From the NCBI GenBank assembly GCA_963070105.1, contig OY718806.1, forward strand, positions 641,001 to 705,000: DNA of 64,000 bases, read 5' to 3'. A program made the position numbers and the translations under genes. Source of the DNA: Litomosoides sigmodontis. Its lineage: Eukaryota; Nematoda; Chromadorea; Rhabditida; Onchocercidae. Below the pieces are notes generated by a model. It did no database searches and was not told the DNA's origin. It saw nothing but the letters and a program-made list of their open reading frames with translations. Of this stretch, positions 38,431-54,815 are shown one piece after another (the first letter of the stretch is position 1; each line of letters begins with the position of its first letter).

Positions 38431-40907
38431 AATAAACGGTGCTTGCCATACGTTTGAAAGCATTGCAGCCAATTTCAATTGTTTCCAGCGTGTCCTTTTG
38501 GAAGGCGAAAAATCTCCACTTCCCTTTGCACCACCCTTTCCCCTCTTTCCATCCCGCTGTGTACATTTCGATTTTTCATGCCTCTTAAGTGTTGTTTTAA
38601 ATATAGTAAATTGAAATATACCATTAAGAGTGATTTTAAGGCAAACTTTTCAACGATGAGTCACTGGAACTTTAGGATGATGGTGTATTATAGCTAGCTA
38701 CGTCAGATGCAAATGTAAAAGTGATGAATGAATCATTCATTACATAGTAGCTAGTCGTTGGCAATACTTTCCTAAATTTTTTTAATGCCATATGTGAGTA
38801 ATGCTTGGCTAATATTTTATACAATTTACAAGTCAATCCACTAAATTAAAATATGCGATGATAGGATCGAAAAATAAATGTCACTCATTCAATTCCTTTC
38901 CTTGTCTCTTCTATTTCTTTTATTGTTTGTTTCGCATAAGTTTAATCAAATCAAATAAATCGCTAGCCTAATCACTCATATGTCGTAATATCGTTTGAGA
39001 AAAAATAAATTAACAATTATTTGAATGACATGTTGAAAATAATGCTAGAAATTAATTCGAAATATCATCAAGTGCTACATCTTTTCTTCCCACTCTCTTC
39101 CTTTTTGAGAGAGGGAGAGAGAAAGACAAAGAGGGAGAGAAGCTTGGGAAGAACACTGTGATATTATAGGAAAAAGATTGCATTAACTTTGATATTACAA
39201 CTGAAAATACCAATGCGTGAAGGTTTTCTTCATCATTCATACAAATTCTCATCTCAAACCATGGAAATATAGCTGCTGGGATAAAATGAAAAAAATTTTA
39301 GTATTCGATGGTAAATGTTAAAAAGAGGAGGAAGAGGGGGGAGAGAAGGAAAGAGAATGGAAAGAGCTCGTCCTCGCATCAATTGAACAGAAGGGAAGAA
39401 AGTAAACGGAGGAAAAAAAACAACGAAAGGATTGTTTGAAATTGAAGTTCATGAAGTTTCTCAGAGTGTGTTTAGGACTGCAAGGAAAGTTCGAGATGGG
39501 ATGCGAATACTGTAAAATGAAGAGAGGAAGGGCGAAAAATTGTTGCTGAAATAATACGAAATTGAAGCAGTTCGATAAATGTTTACTTGAATTGGACGAT
39601 AAATGTATGAATGTTGCAAGTTTTCACAAAAAAAAGTGTCAAAATGTCTAAATTAAAAAAGAGAAAGTTTTGCAAAATTGAAAAAAAAGACAAAAACCGA
39701 TGCAACATTTGCAATTTGATTAAACTGTAATCTTAAATTCCATTTTGCAGTATTTGAAATTATTGAAATGAAAGTTTGGTTTCATTTTTGCAAAACCATG
39801 ACAATAGTGCATGTGAAATGACACGACGCGTTATTATCGCTTTCAGTATCAACCATTACACGAAACACAAATGTCAGCGCAAACATCACATATGAACATA
39901 TTCTTATCACAACTCACTGATAACACTTATCATCAGTTCATCGTCGTTTACACTTGTCAACTACAACTGAAATTTTGCAAAAAATGACAACCAGTGAGCG
40001 GAAAGAGAGAAGAGGAAGGAAAAGTGGGAATGAAGGAGGATTTGTAAGAATTTGTTAGGTAAGCTAACAAACAAACAAACAAACAAACAAACAAATGAAC
40101 AAGTCTGTTTCACTTTAAAACAATACCTTTCCTCCTCCTCCTCCTCTTCTTCTTCTTCCTATTTCGTTCGTTTCGCAAAAAGTTGAAAAATGTAATGGAA
40201 GGAGAAGAAAAAATTTGCTGAAAAAAAAGAAAAGATAATTAATAAAATTTGAGAAAGTAATGTGCGAAAAAAAATTGAAGGACTTGTTAGGCATGATATT
40301 ATTGTTTTAATAAGCAAAACAGCAAATATTCAGGAGTCCACCTCATTTTCCTACCTCAAACTGTTTGCGAGTGAATCAGGGATTTCTACAGAACTTTAAA
40401 TCAATTGTCGTTAAATGTCAACTTTACGATTTTTTCTTCCGAACAAAAGCTTGCAACTTATTGTTATCAATTTTGTAGTTATTAAAAATAAATTTGATAT
40501 TAAACAAAAAACCATTCTTTCTTTTCCTCTTTTGAGAAAGGAATTTAATTATATAAAAATTGTTTAAAACAGGTGTAAGCAGTTGATAGTCTTTCGTAAT
40601 CGAGGCTTGTGAATACATTATAGGTGGAAAAAAGTAAGAGCGACGGAGAGAGAGAAAGGGAGAGAGAGAAAAAAGGAAATAATAAGCATTTTTTACGACA
40701 AGAAACGACGCACACGTTGGCAACCATTAGTGGTATAAAAATGACATTTTGTACGTATTTTAACACATTTACAGTTTTATTATTATTCCTACTTCAACTT
40801 TATTCAAATATTTAAACTTAAAAATGATCATTAAAATTTCTTCTAATGTAAGCAATGAGTACTATAAAACATCAATTATTCATTTTTGCCAGCGAAAAGA
40901 AATATAG

Positions 40908-42242
<1,335 letters not shown>

Positions 42243-42270
42243 TAGTAGTAATAATAATAATAAAAATAAT

Positions 42271-43192
42271 GGAAATAGCTTGAGTGAATGCTGTAAAAAA
42301 AGGAAAGCGATTCCAGAATTTTTCTTTCCTGACCTATATCATCCTGATCACAAGGATTATTCGATGTAATGTTTATCATTTCATTTGAATACGAATCAGC
42401 GGATCGAGCAATTTTACGCCTCTTTTCCGATCCAATTCGTCATTCATAGTAGCACCCTCTCTCTCTTTCTCACACATTTCACATAAAGGTATGCGCTGTT
42501 AAGTGAAAAATCGATACTTTGAAATCCTCAAAAATGACTCATTTTCGCATTTTTCGATTAGTATTTTTAAATCAATAATCCAATGGACACGATACGTGAT
42601 TGTTAAACTTCCTGAATTGCAAGAATCCATCGTTCAATCGGTCTCCGCGGTCTCACTGTTGAAAGTGGGATGCGTGTGGTGAAAGCATTAAGCTCGTCCG
42701 ATTCATCTCGCTGAACGTCATCACTCTTTCCCATTTACGTGAACATTTTAGCATTTATTCCGTGCGAAATTTAACTTTTTTCTTTGCTTTGCTCAGTAAC
42801 TAAGCCTGAACAATTCCTACCAAAAACAATAAATGCTTCTCTACCAACTAATTATTGCCGGAATAACAGTTGTACTGCATGCGAGACGACAAGTAATGTT
42901 AGCACATTACAGTATTACAGATAGTCGGGAAGAAAAGTGGCACCTATGTTGATAACAACAACATACAGGCGTGTGGAGCACGTATAAATCCACGCGTCAA
43001 CATGCACGGAAACACTGACATACAGTTATTTCCATTTAATCCGATATTATTCATTTATGTACGGCATATTCATGCATATATAATACCCAATTACTAATAT
43101 TGCAAAATTTTTCGTTTGCTAGGACGGTGTTGAAAAGCAATGCCCCTATTAAGCTCATTGAATGATCAGAACTTTGTGCATGTACACGCACA

Positions 43193-43262
<70 letters not shown>

Positions 43263-45348
43263 GACAAAGGTAAACAAATAAATGATAATTTGATGATAAT
43301 TGTTGATAATTTTAACGATATAAGCAAAAGAGTAATACTTAAGCTTGATGCTTTCAATTCTTCTATGCGAATAATAACATCCTCACAATTAGTGAAAATT
43401 TGAAAGTAAAGAAGAAAAAGAAAAGGGATTATCTATTCATTTCCGCGTTTCTTCAATGACCAACTATAGCTCTCTCTCTCTCTACGTTCCAAAAAAGATG
43501 AAAAGAAAAGGAAGAAAAGCAGGAAGTACGTGTGCGAAATTCATTTCATGCTAGAATGAAATGAACAAGATTAAGAGAGAGAAAAGAAATGAAAAAGGGA
43601 AATGCGTAAGAGAATTAGACGGATTGTTGCTGAAACAATAACGTTATTGTTGTTGCACCAGCATTCATCTAATGGTGAAACTTTAATGATCGCACAATAA
43701 CATTATTACTGATACATTAATGCACGTAATGGTAGAAATTATTTGCTTATTAGCAGCAAAAGAAGAAAATTGAAAGCAACTCAAGTTGGCTGATGAAATT
43801 TGCAAACTGAATGAGCAAAGTCAAATTCATTTGATGCTGCAATCATTGATACTTCGGGCACTTTTTTTATCCAACCTACTCAGTGCCCAGATCGTATTTA
43901 CTATGGTTAATTAAGATGTAATTTAGTCAAATATGGCTATTTGTTAGATAACGGTTGTAAAAAATGACGAATGATAAATAATAAATGTCATCAATAGTAT
44001 TAATTATTAGCTACTTTATAGTACTCTGAAATTTTCAAAAATTCGACAAAACTTTGAAATTGGTCCGATTGATATGATTTAACTAACGCCTGAAATTTCA
44101 TAAATCTTGCGCTTCGAGAGGAAAAATTGCTGAATGGACGATAAATTTCAGCAATTTTGCGCAACAAATTTCTAGCAACAACAATTAGCAAGCTCGGAAT
44201 GGATGCGTGCGCAAATCAATTTGTAATATCGCATTCGGATGGCTTGCGAAACACTTCAGATAATCATTGATAACGAGCGAACTAACTGAATTCATTATCA
44301 ATAAAAAGTTAGCTGCTCGAAATGTCCTGGGAAAAGAACGATTCGTAAGAGCGCTGCAAAAGAAAAAAAACGATTCGATTTCGTTATCGAAAAGGAAGTA
44401 ACAATTTTTTCTCAGATGCTTGCTTCTTTTTTCTTTCTCACACTTTAAAATTGAAATGAGAATGCGGCAGGTTAATTCGCTATTTTAACCTTTCATCCTA
44501 AATTCTACTAGACATAGATAGCAATGGTTATTTAATTGGAAATTATTCCATAAAAATTAATCGCTTTCTTGAAAAACTGCACCAGTGATAATTAAAATTC
44601 AGCTAAAAAAAGTGCTTTTTTCTGTTTTTAAAATTCTCCCACGGTTGTTTTCCATTTTCTTTTCCCACCTTTTTTAAGATTTTAATAGGAAAAGAACTCG
44701 TTGGAATATGAAATAGTTTTCAACCCATCCATAATTTATCACTGCATATTATTTACTTACTCTGATCATTTTCATCTCTTCGAGACATTCCTCGATAATG
44801 TGTTTATCAATGCCCTTTTTATCACTCACTACTTTCATCGTCGATAACAGATAACAATTGAAATTTGTTGAATTTATTATTTAATTTAATAAAAAAAGTA
44901 ATTTTATTTCATATATGAGCCGGATGATTATTAATTAGCTGGAAAATGCACAGTGTTAGCACAGATAGGAAGCTGCGTGAGGAAGGAGAGAGTAAATTTT
45001 ACAAAATTTACTAAATGTACGAGAGGAGGAGTGTGACAGTGGCTGTTTGATCAAAGTTTTTTTGCGTGTTTTTGGAATTACAAATGCATGAGACATGCAT
45101 AAACAGGGCATGATGATAGGTGTTGATAGTTACAGTTCAGTGAGCACATGTTGATAGTGATGTTTGATATGGACAAAATATAGTGATAAATAAATATTAG
45201 TAGTGATCAGGTTGATTAGAACATTTGAAAACAATAAACTTTTTATGACCTGCAAATTGAGCCATTCGATGAGATTTGGAAGCCTCACGGTGACATAATC
45301 ATGGGTTTATGCGATAATCCTGCAAGATAACATAATAATAATTACTAA
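42271..45348. other. Non-coding tract between the two (AAT)n arrays
   Basis: AT-rich sequence with one (CA)n tract (43194-43259) and short CT-rich stretches. No gene, RNA or mobile element is supported. Confidence 0.55.
43194..43259. repeat. (CA)n microsatellite, about 33 units
   Basis: Uninterrupted CA dinucleotides over about 66 bases. Confidence 0.97.
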
Positions 45349-45440
45349 CAACAACAACAACAGCAACAACAACAGCAACAACAACAGCAACAACAACAGC
45401 AACAACAACAACAATAACAATAACAACAACAACAACAAAA
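45349..45440. repeat. CAACAACAACAG-type minisatellite
   Basis: An (ACA) trinucleotide tract in which every fourth unit is GCA over several cycles, giving a 12-base higher-order unit. It directly borders the second (AAT)n array. Confidence 0.9.
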
Positions 45441-45448
45441 AATTAATA

Positions 45449-46417
<969 letters not shown>

Positions 46418-47574
46418 CAAGCAACAACATAGGTAATAATAATAAATGATGATAATAGTAAACGATAATGATAATAAGTGATAATAATAATAATAAATGG
46501 TAATAATAAATAGCAACAAACAATACATATTACAACGAAATGAGCAATAAGTAATAAGAATAAATAATAGTAATCAATAAGCATTATTACTAATGCTACG
46601 CTATTACAGGATATCAGTGATGATAAGGTATTGACTATAAAAATCATACTAATTTATGCTGATAAAGATAACGATATGACTGACCCGAAGAGTAATAACG
46701 GAATTTAAAACGACATAGTGAATGATGAAAAATGACACTAAAACTATCCACTGTCGTTATGGTTTAATTTTATATCTTGTTCAGTAAATTTTGGTTGATT
46801 GCTTCTATCGAACGATCCTTATTCCTCCATCTTTCTCCTCAACCTTAATCTTCCTCTACCTATTTTTGCTCCGAAAACTCCTATCACCCCAAAGTCGTTA
46901 TCGGTAACGTCGAAGTGATAATATTATTGATTTTGGTGACGAACGAATTCGTTCTTGGAGAGGTAAAGGAAACCTGTTTTAGTCATAAATACTTGCTGAA
47001 ATGACGACGACCAATCGTCACTAATATTACTAAGTGACGATAATTAACGGTGGTTGTGTTAGCGACAGTGACGGTAATTGCACAGACTTAATGGCAGTGG
47101 TATTAGTTAGTATTAGTTAAATAGTAACTTTATTGTTGCTTGTTTATTTTTACTGTCACTTATTACCACTAGCTAGTGGTATTGTTATTGTTGCTGTTAT
47201 TATCATTACTATTATGAATATTACTGTTATTAGAAAAGTATGCGAAGAAAGTTTAGAGAGTGGTTTAATGGAAATCAAAAGCGTCGTTCAACGAAATGAC
47301 ACATGCGGAACGAGTGTTCAGGAAAAAGTGCCAGTCGTTAGTCACATCATCCGTCATCCATGCTCTCTCTCTCTCACTCTCTCTCTCTCTCATTAGGCTA
47401 TCAATTGGTCCGCACTGTCCACTGTCTATAGCCCACAAACAAAAAGCAATAATGTCTACCTTCGGTAATGCACATTACACTTGTTGCTCGATGCTGATAG
47501 CAGCCGTCGTGTCGTTTCAGCAGTGTGATGGGCTGCTCAGGTTGAATTTCAAAAGCCTTTCACATTACACACTT

Positions 47575-47631
<57 letters not shown>
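47575..47631. repeat. (CA)n microsatellite, about 28 units
   Basis: Uninterrupted CA dinucleotides over about 57 bases. Confidence 0.97.
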
Positions 47632-47633
<2 letters not shown>

Positions 47634-50600
47634 TCCATGCATCTGTATACGCTCATATAGGCAGCATATACATCATAAATTTCAGTTATAAATTCCATTG
47701 TTCAGTTCGTCCCTGTTCCATTTTGCCAAAAACTGTTCAAGTGATTAGCGGAAGAACAATAAGTTAGCAGCGCAATTAGGAAATGATTAAATGAAATGAA
47801 AGGGATGAAAGTGGCAGTTTTCAGCAAACAAGAATTTCTTGCAGATCAATGCAAACTTCATCGTAGCAGCATCTTCCATACTTTCATATTCAATGGGGAA
47901 GTCATTAACGAACCTCCCTCTTACGACGAACTTGTACATATTTTACACGCTGGGAAAAAAGCAGGAAGAAGCGCTTGGATGTTGTGTGATAGATGACAGC
48001 AGTGATTAATGACACGTACCATTCTGTTTCGAAAATTAAATAAAACAAATGAAATAATTAATTTGAAAGATACCGAAGGAACCGATTTTAAAGGTATTGC
48101 GCAAAATGATTGCATGCATCTTTCTATAGAAGGGTCTTCCCTTTCTCTCTCTCTCTCTCTCTGTCTGTCTTTTTCTTTTTTTAAATAAACCCAAATGCCA
48201 AAGAAATGAAAGAATGAATACAAGAAAACATGAAAAGATAGCTGACACTAAATTGAGAGGAAGAAATTTGTTTTTAGATTATCCGCCTAATTTTTCCGTT
48301 TGTTCCTTCCCAACCCAAACCTTCTCCCTCGTCTCTCTCTCTGCTATTGTTATCCATTCTTTCATGATAAACGACTTCTTGTTATTAATTGTAATTGAAA
48401 ATTTTGCAATGACTGAAACTTACGGTTGATAGGAAATCAATTCAACGAAGAAAAAGGGAGAAGAAGCGCACAATGATAAGCTTCAAATATTGTCCTTTCA
48501 TCGAGTTCATTTTTATCAAACATAATCATGCAATTTCAGTCATCGACTATTTCATTACGAGAATAAATTAAATAAATTTTTAAGGCGTCCTTTTCACGGC
48601 ATATTAAATAACACTTCATTCATTTATTAGTCCATACTTATATTCCACTTTCTTTTGACGCAAGAGTGACAGTTGCTTAATCTTTGACAAAAAACCTTCT
48701 TTTAAAGATTTTATTCTTAAGGTGAGAATATTGTGATAAATTGGAATGGTTCATTTTTTTGAAGATACTTCTGGAACAAAACTGAAATTAATTTTTTTAC
48801 GGGACGAAAATAGGACTGAATGACGATGTGGTGCGATGAGGTTGACAACTAATAGGAGTCATTTAGAGTCGAGAATGAGGGCCGAGTGAGAGTTTTATCA
48901 GAAAATTGCTCAAATTACCTTAATTGTCCTGCAATTAAGTTCTTTGAAAACCTAACAAAGACTTTTTTATAAAAAAATTTTTTATCAAAAAATATAGTCA
49001 AATTCACCTGTCATCAAAATTATTGATTATATCAAAAATATCAATTCAATGATGAGGAATTAATAAGCGGTGAAAACATAAAGGAACATTACGTTTAGCA
49101 TCAAAATTTAAATCATTTTTACCGATCAAATAACTTTAATTTCATTTAACAAAACTATACTTCATGGCTTCTTAATAAAACATAACAGGGATGTTAGGGT
49201 CGTATCGCAAAATAACTTCAATTCCAGAAGTATTGACTAACTTAATTGGCAGTTTAAAACGTTAATTATCATTTAGCTAAAATTCGCTTAGCGAAAAAGT
49301 CGTGCTTTTCAAGTACTGTGAAGAAAAGGTCAATAATTTCTGATAGCTTCTAACTTTGCAATCACAACACTTCACAGAGCAATAGCAAAGTGTAAGTTTC
49401 CATATTTTGTATAAATTTGATATATATGGAATTTGAAAATTTTTAATTAATTTTTCAAAAAAAGAAACAGAAAGAAGGGAAAGAAAGAAGGAGAAAAAGA
49501 AAAAAAGGATCGAAAAGGGGGAGAGGAATGAAAGTGAGAAATAAAAAAAAACGATGGAAAAACCCAAAAAAAGAGAAGGAAAAAGGAAGAATATTTGACG
49601 ACGAGTTGTATTATCCAAAATGTGTAAATAAACATTTTACATAAATTCAACTGGCAATGTTCAACTCTTTCATAACATTTCCTTCTCTCTCTTCCTCTTT
49701 CATCTTATTTTCAATTAAAAAAAGTGAAATGACGGGAATGATTAATTTAGTTTAGAAAGGAATCGATGAAAATTGATTAAATGGAAAATTTTAATTATTC
49801 GATTAGATGACAGAACACTTTTATGATCTAATTTATTTGATATTTTATTATATTTCCAACAAATGCTACTTTAATTTTAATATATTTCTGTGAATATCCT
49901 TAGAGCCACTTTTTTTTTCAGTTAAATTACAATATTTACATGAGCATGTTGAGTAATACCAAGCAATTACAAAAGTATTAGAGATATAATAAGAATTCAA
50001 AATATGAAACGCAAAAAATAGAAGCGGAATGCTTCAAAATATAAAAGAATAAAAATTTATTAAATTTGTTTGAAGAATCAAATTGTTCCTCTAATGATAA
50101 GTTAACTGTTTCTAATAAAATTTGAAAACGCATTAGATGATCGATTGAAATGTAACTTCCAAGCCCTATCAGCGACCACCAAGGATGGGAGGGATTGCCA
50201 AACGACAATAATAATCATAAAGCATCTTTGTTAAGCTTTTTCGATCTGTCGCATGAGTTGTCAACTGTACAATCATTGAGTAAACAAATGCATTCCTTCA
50301 TTTTAATTTGAATTAAACTGAAGTTTATTCTCAAATAATTTGAATCTCTTAGAATTAGAAATGAAATTATCAGTGTTAAAATAATTTTAAAAAAAATTAA
50401 AATTAAAAAAAAATAATTAAAAATCATTGTGACCATTTTATTGAAGTTAAATTTGCCAAAACCATTCGCTGTACATTTTTCATTCTTTCTTTCTCTTGAT
50501 TTTTTTCTCTAACAGATTGATTTGATGAAGGGAATTTGGTAAATGATATAAATCGAGCAAAGATGACAGTATCAAATACACTTGTATTACAATTAAACTT

Positions 50601-51033
50601 CAAAATCGATGTTGTCCTGACGAATTTTAATTACACATACATATGTATAAGATTTTGCAGCACACATAAACTGCAAAATTTTTTCATAAAAAATTTCACT
50701 GCATTGAATTTTAATTAGCACATATGCGCACTGAAATATTTTTCTATTAAAGCTTATAAAGACACTTGCTATCCTTAAATTGTAAAGGATAATATAACCT
50801 AAACGCAAAAAAAATGTGCATTAAACCTTTCTGATATTCTCATTTCGTTATCAAACGATCGGAAAAAGACTGGCAATTATTCTACGAATCACCATTTTTT
50901 TCCTAACCAAATTAAACTTTTCATTGATGATAATTTCAGGAAATGACAGGAGCAGAAAAGGAAATAAAAGTTTAAAGGAAAATGAAGAAAATGAAAAACA
51001 TTTATTTGAAAGGTAAATGACGAGAATTCATAC

Positions 51034-51056
51034 CTTTCTGAGCATACCAGCAAACA
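51034..51056 (-). other. Candidate 23-nt microexon of the unknown minus-strand gene
   Basis: A TAG acceptor precedes 51056 and a GTATGA donor follows 51034. Read in phase 0 it encodes CLLVCSE and ends two bases into a codon, which fits the phase needed by the exon at 32087. The intron would be about 19 kb. Support is only splice signals plus phase. Confidence 0.25.
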
Positions 51057-54000
51057 CTACAGTGAGTGAAGCATTTTGGTTTACTTCACAGTCGCAGAAT
51101 CTATTTTATTCCACTAATTTGTGATGGCAATTTTGGATGAAAAATTCGTGTCATCAAGTATAGCATAGGTAAAATGAGAAGAAGAAAATGTATAATTTAT
51201 GCGGATTGGATGAAATTCAACCATTGGAAATTTAATGAAAAATTCAAAATTATATAGGTCAATGTATGATTTATGAACGAGATAGATTGCCAAATTTTGA
51301 GTGTTTATGCAACAAAAGATATTTCGTAGAAATGATCCGTTTTGTTGTCCGACTTGCTAGAAGGAGTGAATTAACATCAAATTTCATTACAATAATTTCA
51401 TACTCTGCTTTATCAATCAAAATATTAAGCTTATTTACATATCTCTCAGGAAACTGGTTCCGGAAATGTTAGAGTATGCAAGTATGTAAGGCGTCTGTCT
51501 ATTGATGTGTACATCAATCCATAAAATTTTCAACTATCGCTGAAAACATATGAGGAGGAAATTTCAACTTGTTAAAATGTTGTGTAATTTTAATATCACT
51601 AATTAAATCGATGGGTTTGATAAAAAAGAAAAAGTTGTTTTACCAATGAAATTATGGAAATGATTGAAAATGTTGGTATACATAACTCGTTCTGCTCTGG
51701 ACGTTATCACACTACCATCATCCTTCGTTTCTAATAATCGCTGCGACAAAATTTAGTACAATATTCGTTACCAGGTCACTGAAATTTGTTTCTCGTTGCA
51801 TAACTTATCGTTCTAACAACCTTTTATAAAATTTCTAGAAAGTGGTTCCGATACTCTTTATGATAAATTATTCAAGTTATTACTTCGTATTTCTTAGAAA
51901 ATTACACTAAAAATTCAACCACACTTGTTTTGTGCAATTTTAAATCAGTAAACATTTTAGAATTAGACAAAAGGAAATGTTAACAATTTTATTTAATAAT
52001 TTCTAAAAATAAGTAAAATAAAGTTTTATTGAATCAGTGTATTAGCAGAAAAGAAATCACCGATTCCTGGAATTATGCATTTTCGGTGGCGTCAGCTTCG
52101 AATGTTTCGGACGACTATTTCACCATTTTCTTGTTTAAAATAAATTCAATACAAATAAGTGATTCATAACTGAGAAGTGAAGTTCATTTGCCACTCAAAC
52201 CATTTTGCAACCAACTCATGAATTCGAATGTTTACGGAAATTCCCGTAGTATTAGTATACTTATACCACTTAGAAATAAATTCGATTTGCAATTAAATCA
52301 TGTGATACATCTTGCTGCAAAAAATGATCATGAGGATAGGGTCACCCTACCCAATATTCCATTTCATTTCTTAAAAAGCAAATCATAACTACAAGATTAC
52401 ATTGGGATTAAACGAAAAGTTGAAAAGGAGAAGAAGCCGCTTGTTTTAGTAACAATTCCTTCAAACCAATAAATTTCATCTAACACATCGTTGAGAAATT
52501 TCGCAGTTCGAAATTTGTTAAAGTTTTAGGGGAATTTAATTGGTAATTATTTGGGCAAAAATTGATAGACATAAAAAATTAAACTTTTCGATAGTCATTC
52601 AACAAATCAGTAAGAATAATATTACTGCTAATAATAAAAATTTTTCAAAGGACAATTTAATTGGGAAAAAACAACCATAATTAAATCCTGAAATATAACT
52701 ACGAATGCCATAGGATGAAATTTGTGATGGGTTCAGACTGATGAAATAATCTACCCAATTATACGTATAGCATTAAAAAATTACAACAGTATTATTGGAG
52801 GAATATAATTGGATATAAAAATTTATTGATGCAATTTTTACTTTCAGATATTTGATTCGCACAAACAAAATCAAATTTAAAATTCAATTTTCAAATTTTG
52901 TGGAACCAATTTTTTTTCGTTGTGCTAGAAAATGAAAGGATGAGTGAGGATATTATAATTATAATAATACTTCTTGAAACTATGAAACTATCAATTCCTT
53001 CGTAAAAAAGGAAATTTTGTTTCTTTCACTTTTATTTAAATTTAAAAATAAACTTCTTCCATTGCGAAAGAATTGTTTCATACCAATTTTTAATGCTTTC
53101 ATCCATCAATCTTTAACAGCCATTTATTTCATGTACTCAGTGCTAATCAATGTAACTGAATTTTTCTAATCGTCACCACCATCATTTAAACCATCCAAAG
53201 CAGTTAAGCAAACGTTCTCAAAATTCACAGTCAGCCATTCCAAAGTACGAACTGACGGTTTACCTAAAGCCATTATCGTATCACAGATCGCCCTCAACTA
53301 CCTGATTGGGTGAAGATTGGTTCATCTCTGCAGGCAAATAAGGTCAAAAAGAAATTGATAGGCTGCTGGAACTGAGGTAACAGTTGCAAGAATTTGAGGT
53401 AAATGGAAGTATGCGATAAGGGTAGCCGTGCAACAGAACTTTTAGCGCTGTTTCAAGGAATCAATCTTCGTTTTTCAGATAACTCACTGCTCTCACTTCA
53501 TCTCTTCACATGCTATGTCTACTCTTACTCATTTTCTATGAATCCCATTCTTTTCTGGATTTCGTCTCTTTCTTCCCATTCATATATTCCACTTCATCTT
53601 CTTCAATTACAAATATTTAAAAGAAAGGCTACAGAAGTTTTTCCTATAATGGAGTGATTGATGAACGTTACTTGAAAATAAAAACAGAGATGATTTGGGG
53701 TGACTGCAGAGACTTTCAGTACAACAATGACAACGGTTAATATAAAAGAAAATGCGATGGAAAGGTGGAATGATTGCTGGAAGTGAAATTTCGTTACGTT
53801 CGAAGAACCGCGAGGTTGAAAGAGTGGGATGGAAGAGGGGAAGGGTGAAAGGAAAAATGTCGACTAATTGGTAATGACGGTGTTTAGTAGTTAATCGGTT
53901 ACAAAAGATGGCAATATAAAGTCTTCCACATTGTCCATCCCCACAATTTTACATGAAAAATATAGCGGTAATTTTTTTATAAGTTAACAGCAAAATGGAA

Positions 54001-54770
54001 TGTAATAAGCGCTCGTACAGCCGACCCAAGACTACAAACGACGTGAAAAAATGAGATTGTTTGGCTCTGTCTGACTAAATCTTCCTCATTAAAAATCTAT
54101 CAAAACTCTGATAAAAGAAAAATTGAAATGATCCTTTTGGTGGAAAACAATTGTTGTGAGTATAATCACGATAAACAAGATGACCATTGCCACTGTTATC
54201 GTTGTTGTCAATTGCTATCGCAAGTATAACCATGATTATGATGCAGATTATTCATGCAACTGTTTTATGCGCACAGCTCATTACACGTAGTGATAAATGG
54301 CACAAACAATAAATGGCATAATTAATGAACAACACAAATAATGAATAATATAAATGATAAATACTACATAAACAGTAAACGGTAAGCAATATAAGTAACA
54401 AAAAATAGCAAATAACACAAATAGTAAATGACCATTACATTTCAGCATAGTACGGCTTTATTCAAATACACTCCATGCTTCACGGGAATAACATTTCATT
54501 TCCACTTGGCCGTCGGTCAGAAATGAAATATTAAGAAAGCAAGAAATTTTTTCATATAACTGAAACAGCAAAAAAAATTATGTGAAATATTTTACAAAAA
54601 AACTCGGTGTGACCCGCATGCTTCAATTAAATTTAGCAGATGAAAGTGATTAATTAACAAAATACTGCATGCAAACAATTAAATAAATATGGAAGTGATG
54701 GTGAGAAAGATGTAGAACAGTGAGAGAAATGAAGTCAAAATGATAGTAGAAGTGAGAGTAGAGAATATAC

Positions 54771-54803
54771 CTGTAAGAAACCGTCGGCATACGCATTATT
54801 AAC
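54771..54803 (-). other. Candidate 33-nt microexon with two tandem acceptors
   Basis: The exon is flanked by TTTTCAG and GTATAT and encodes VNNAYADGFLQ in phase 0 at both ends. A second TTCTCAG acceptor 12 bases upstream (exon start 54815) would add four in-frame residues (VPFQ). The phase fits the candidate exon at 51034-51056. The position in a long non-coding tract is typical of alternatively spliced microexons, but this is inference. Confidence 0.3.
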
Positions 54804-54815
54804 CTGAAAAGGAAC

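Larger units (their letters stand above)
46571..54770. other. Long non-coding tract with simple repeats
   Basis: Contains (CT)n at 47363-47393, (CA)n at 47575-47631 and a CT/GT-rich tract at 48139-48170. One weak candidate microexon (51034-51056) is listed separately. Nothing else on either strand combines splice signals with plausible coding sequence. Confidence 0.5.

Noticed and set aside
38189..38614. Pro/Ser-rich and Gly-rich frames over the GC patch
   Set aside because: Low-complexity translation of GGA/TCC-rich DNA.
43051..43403. His-Thr and Cys-Val repeat frames
   Set aside because: Caused by the (CA)n tract; the same applies near 47.6 kb.
53311..53338. Short minus-strand stretch between CTGCAG and GTAGTT encoding MNQSSPNQ
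   Set aside because: Could be a first microexon, but splice motifs this short occur often by chance and no phase partner was found.
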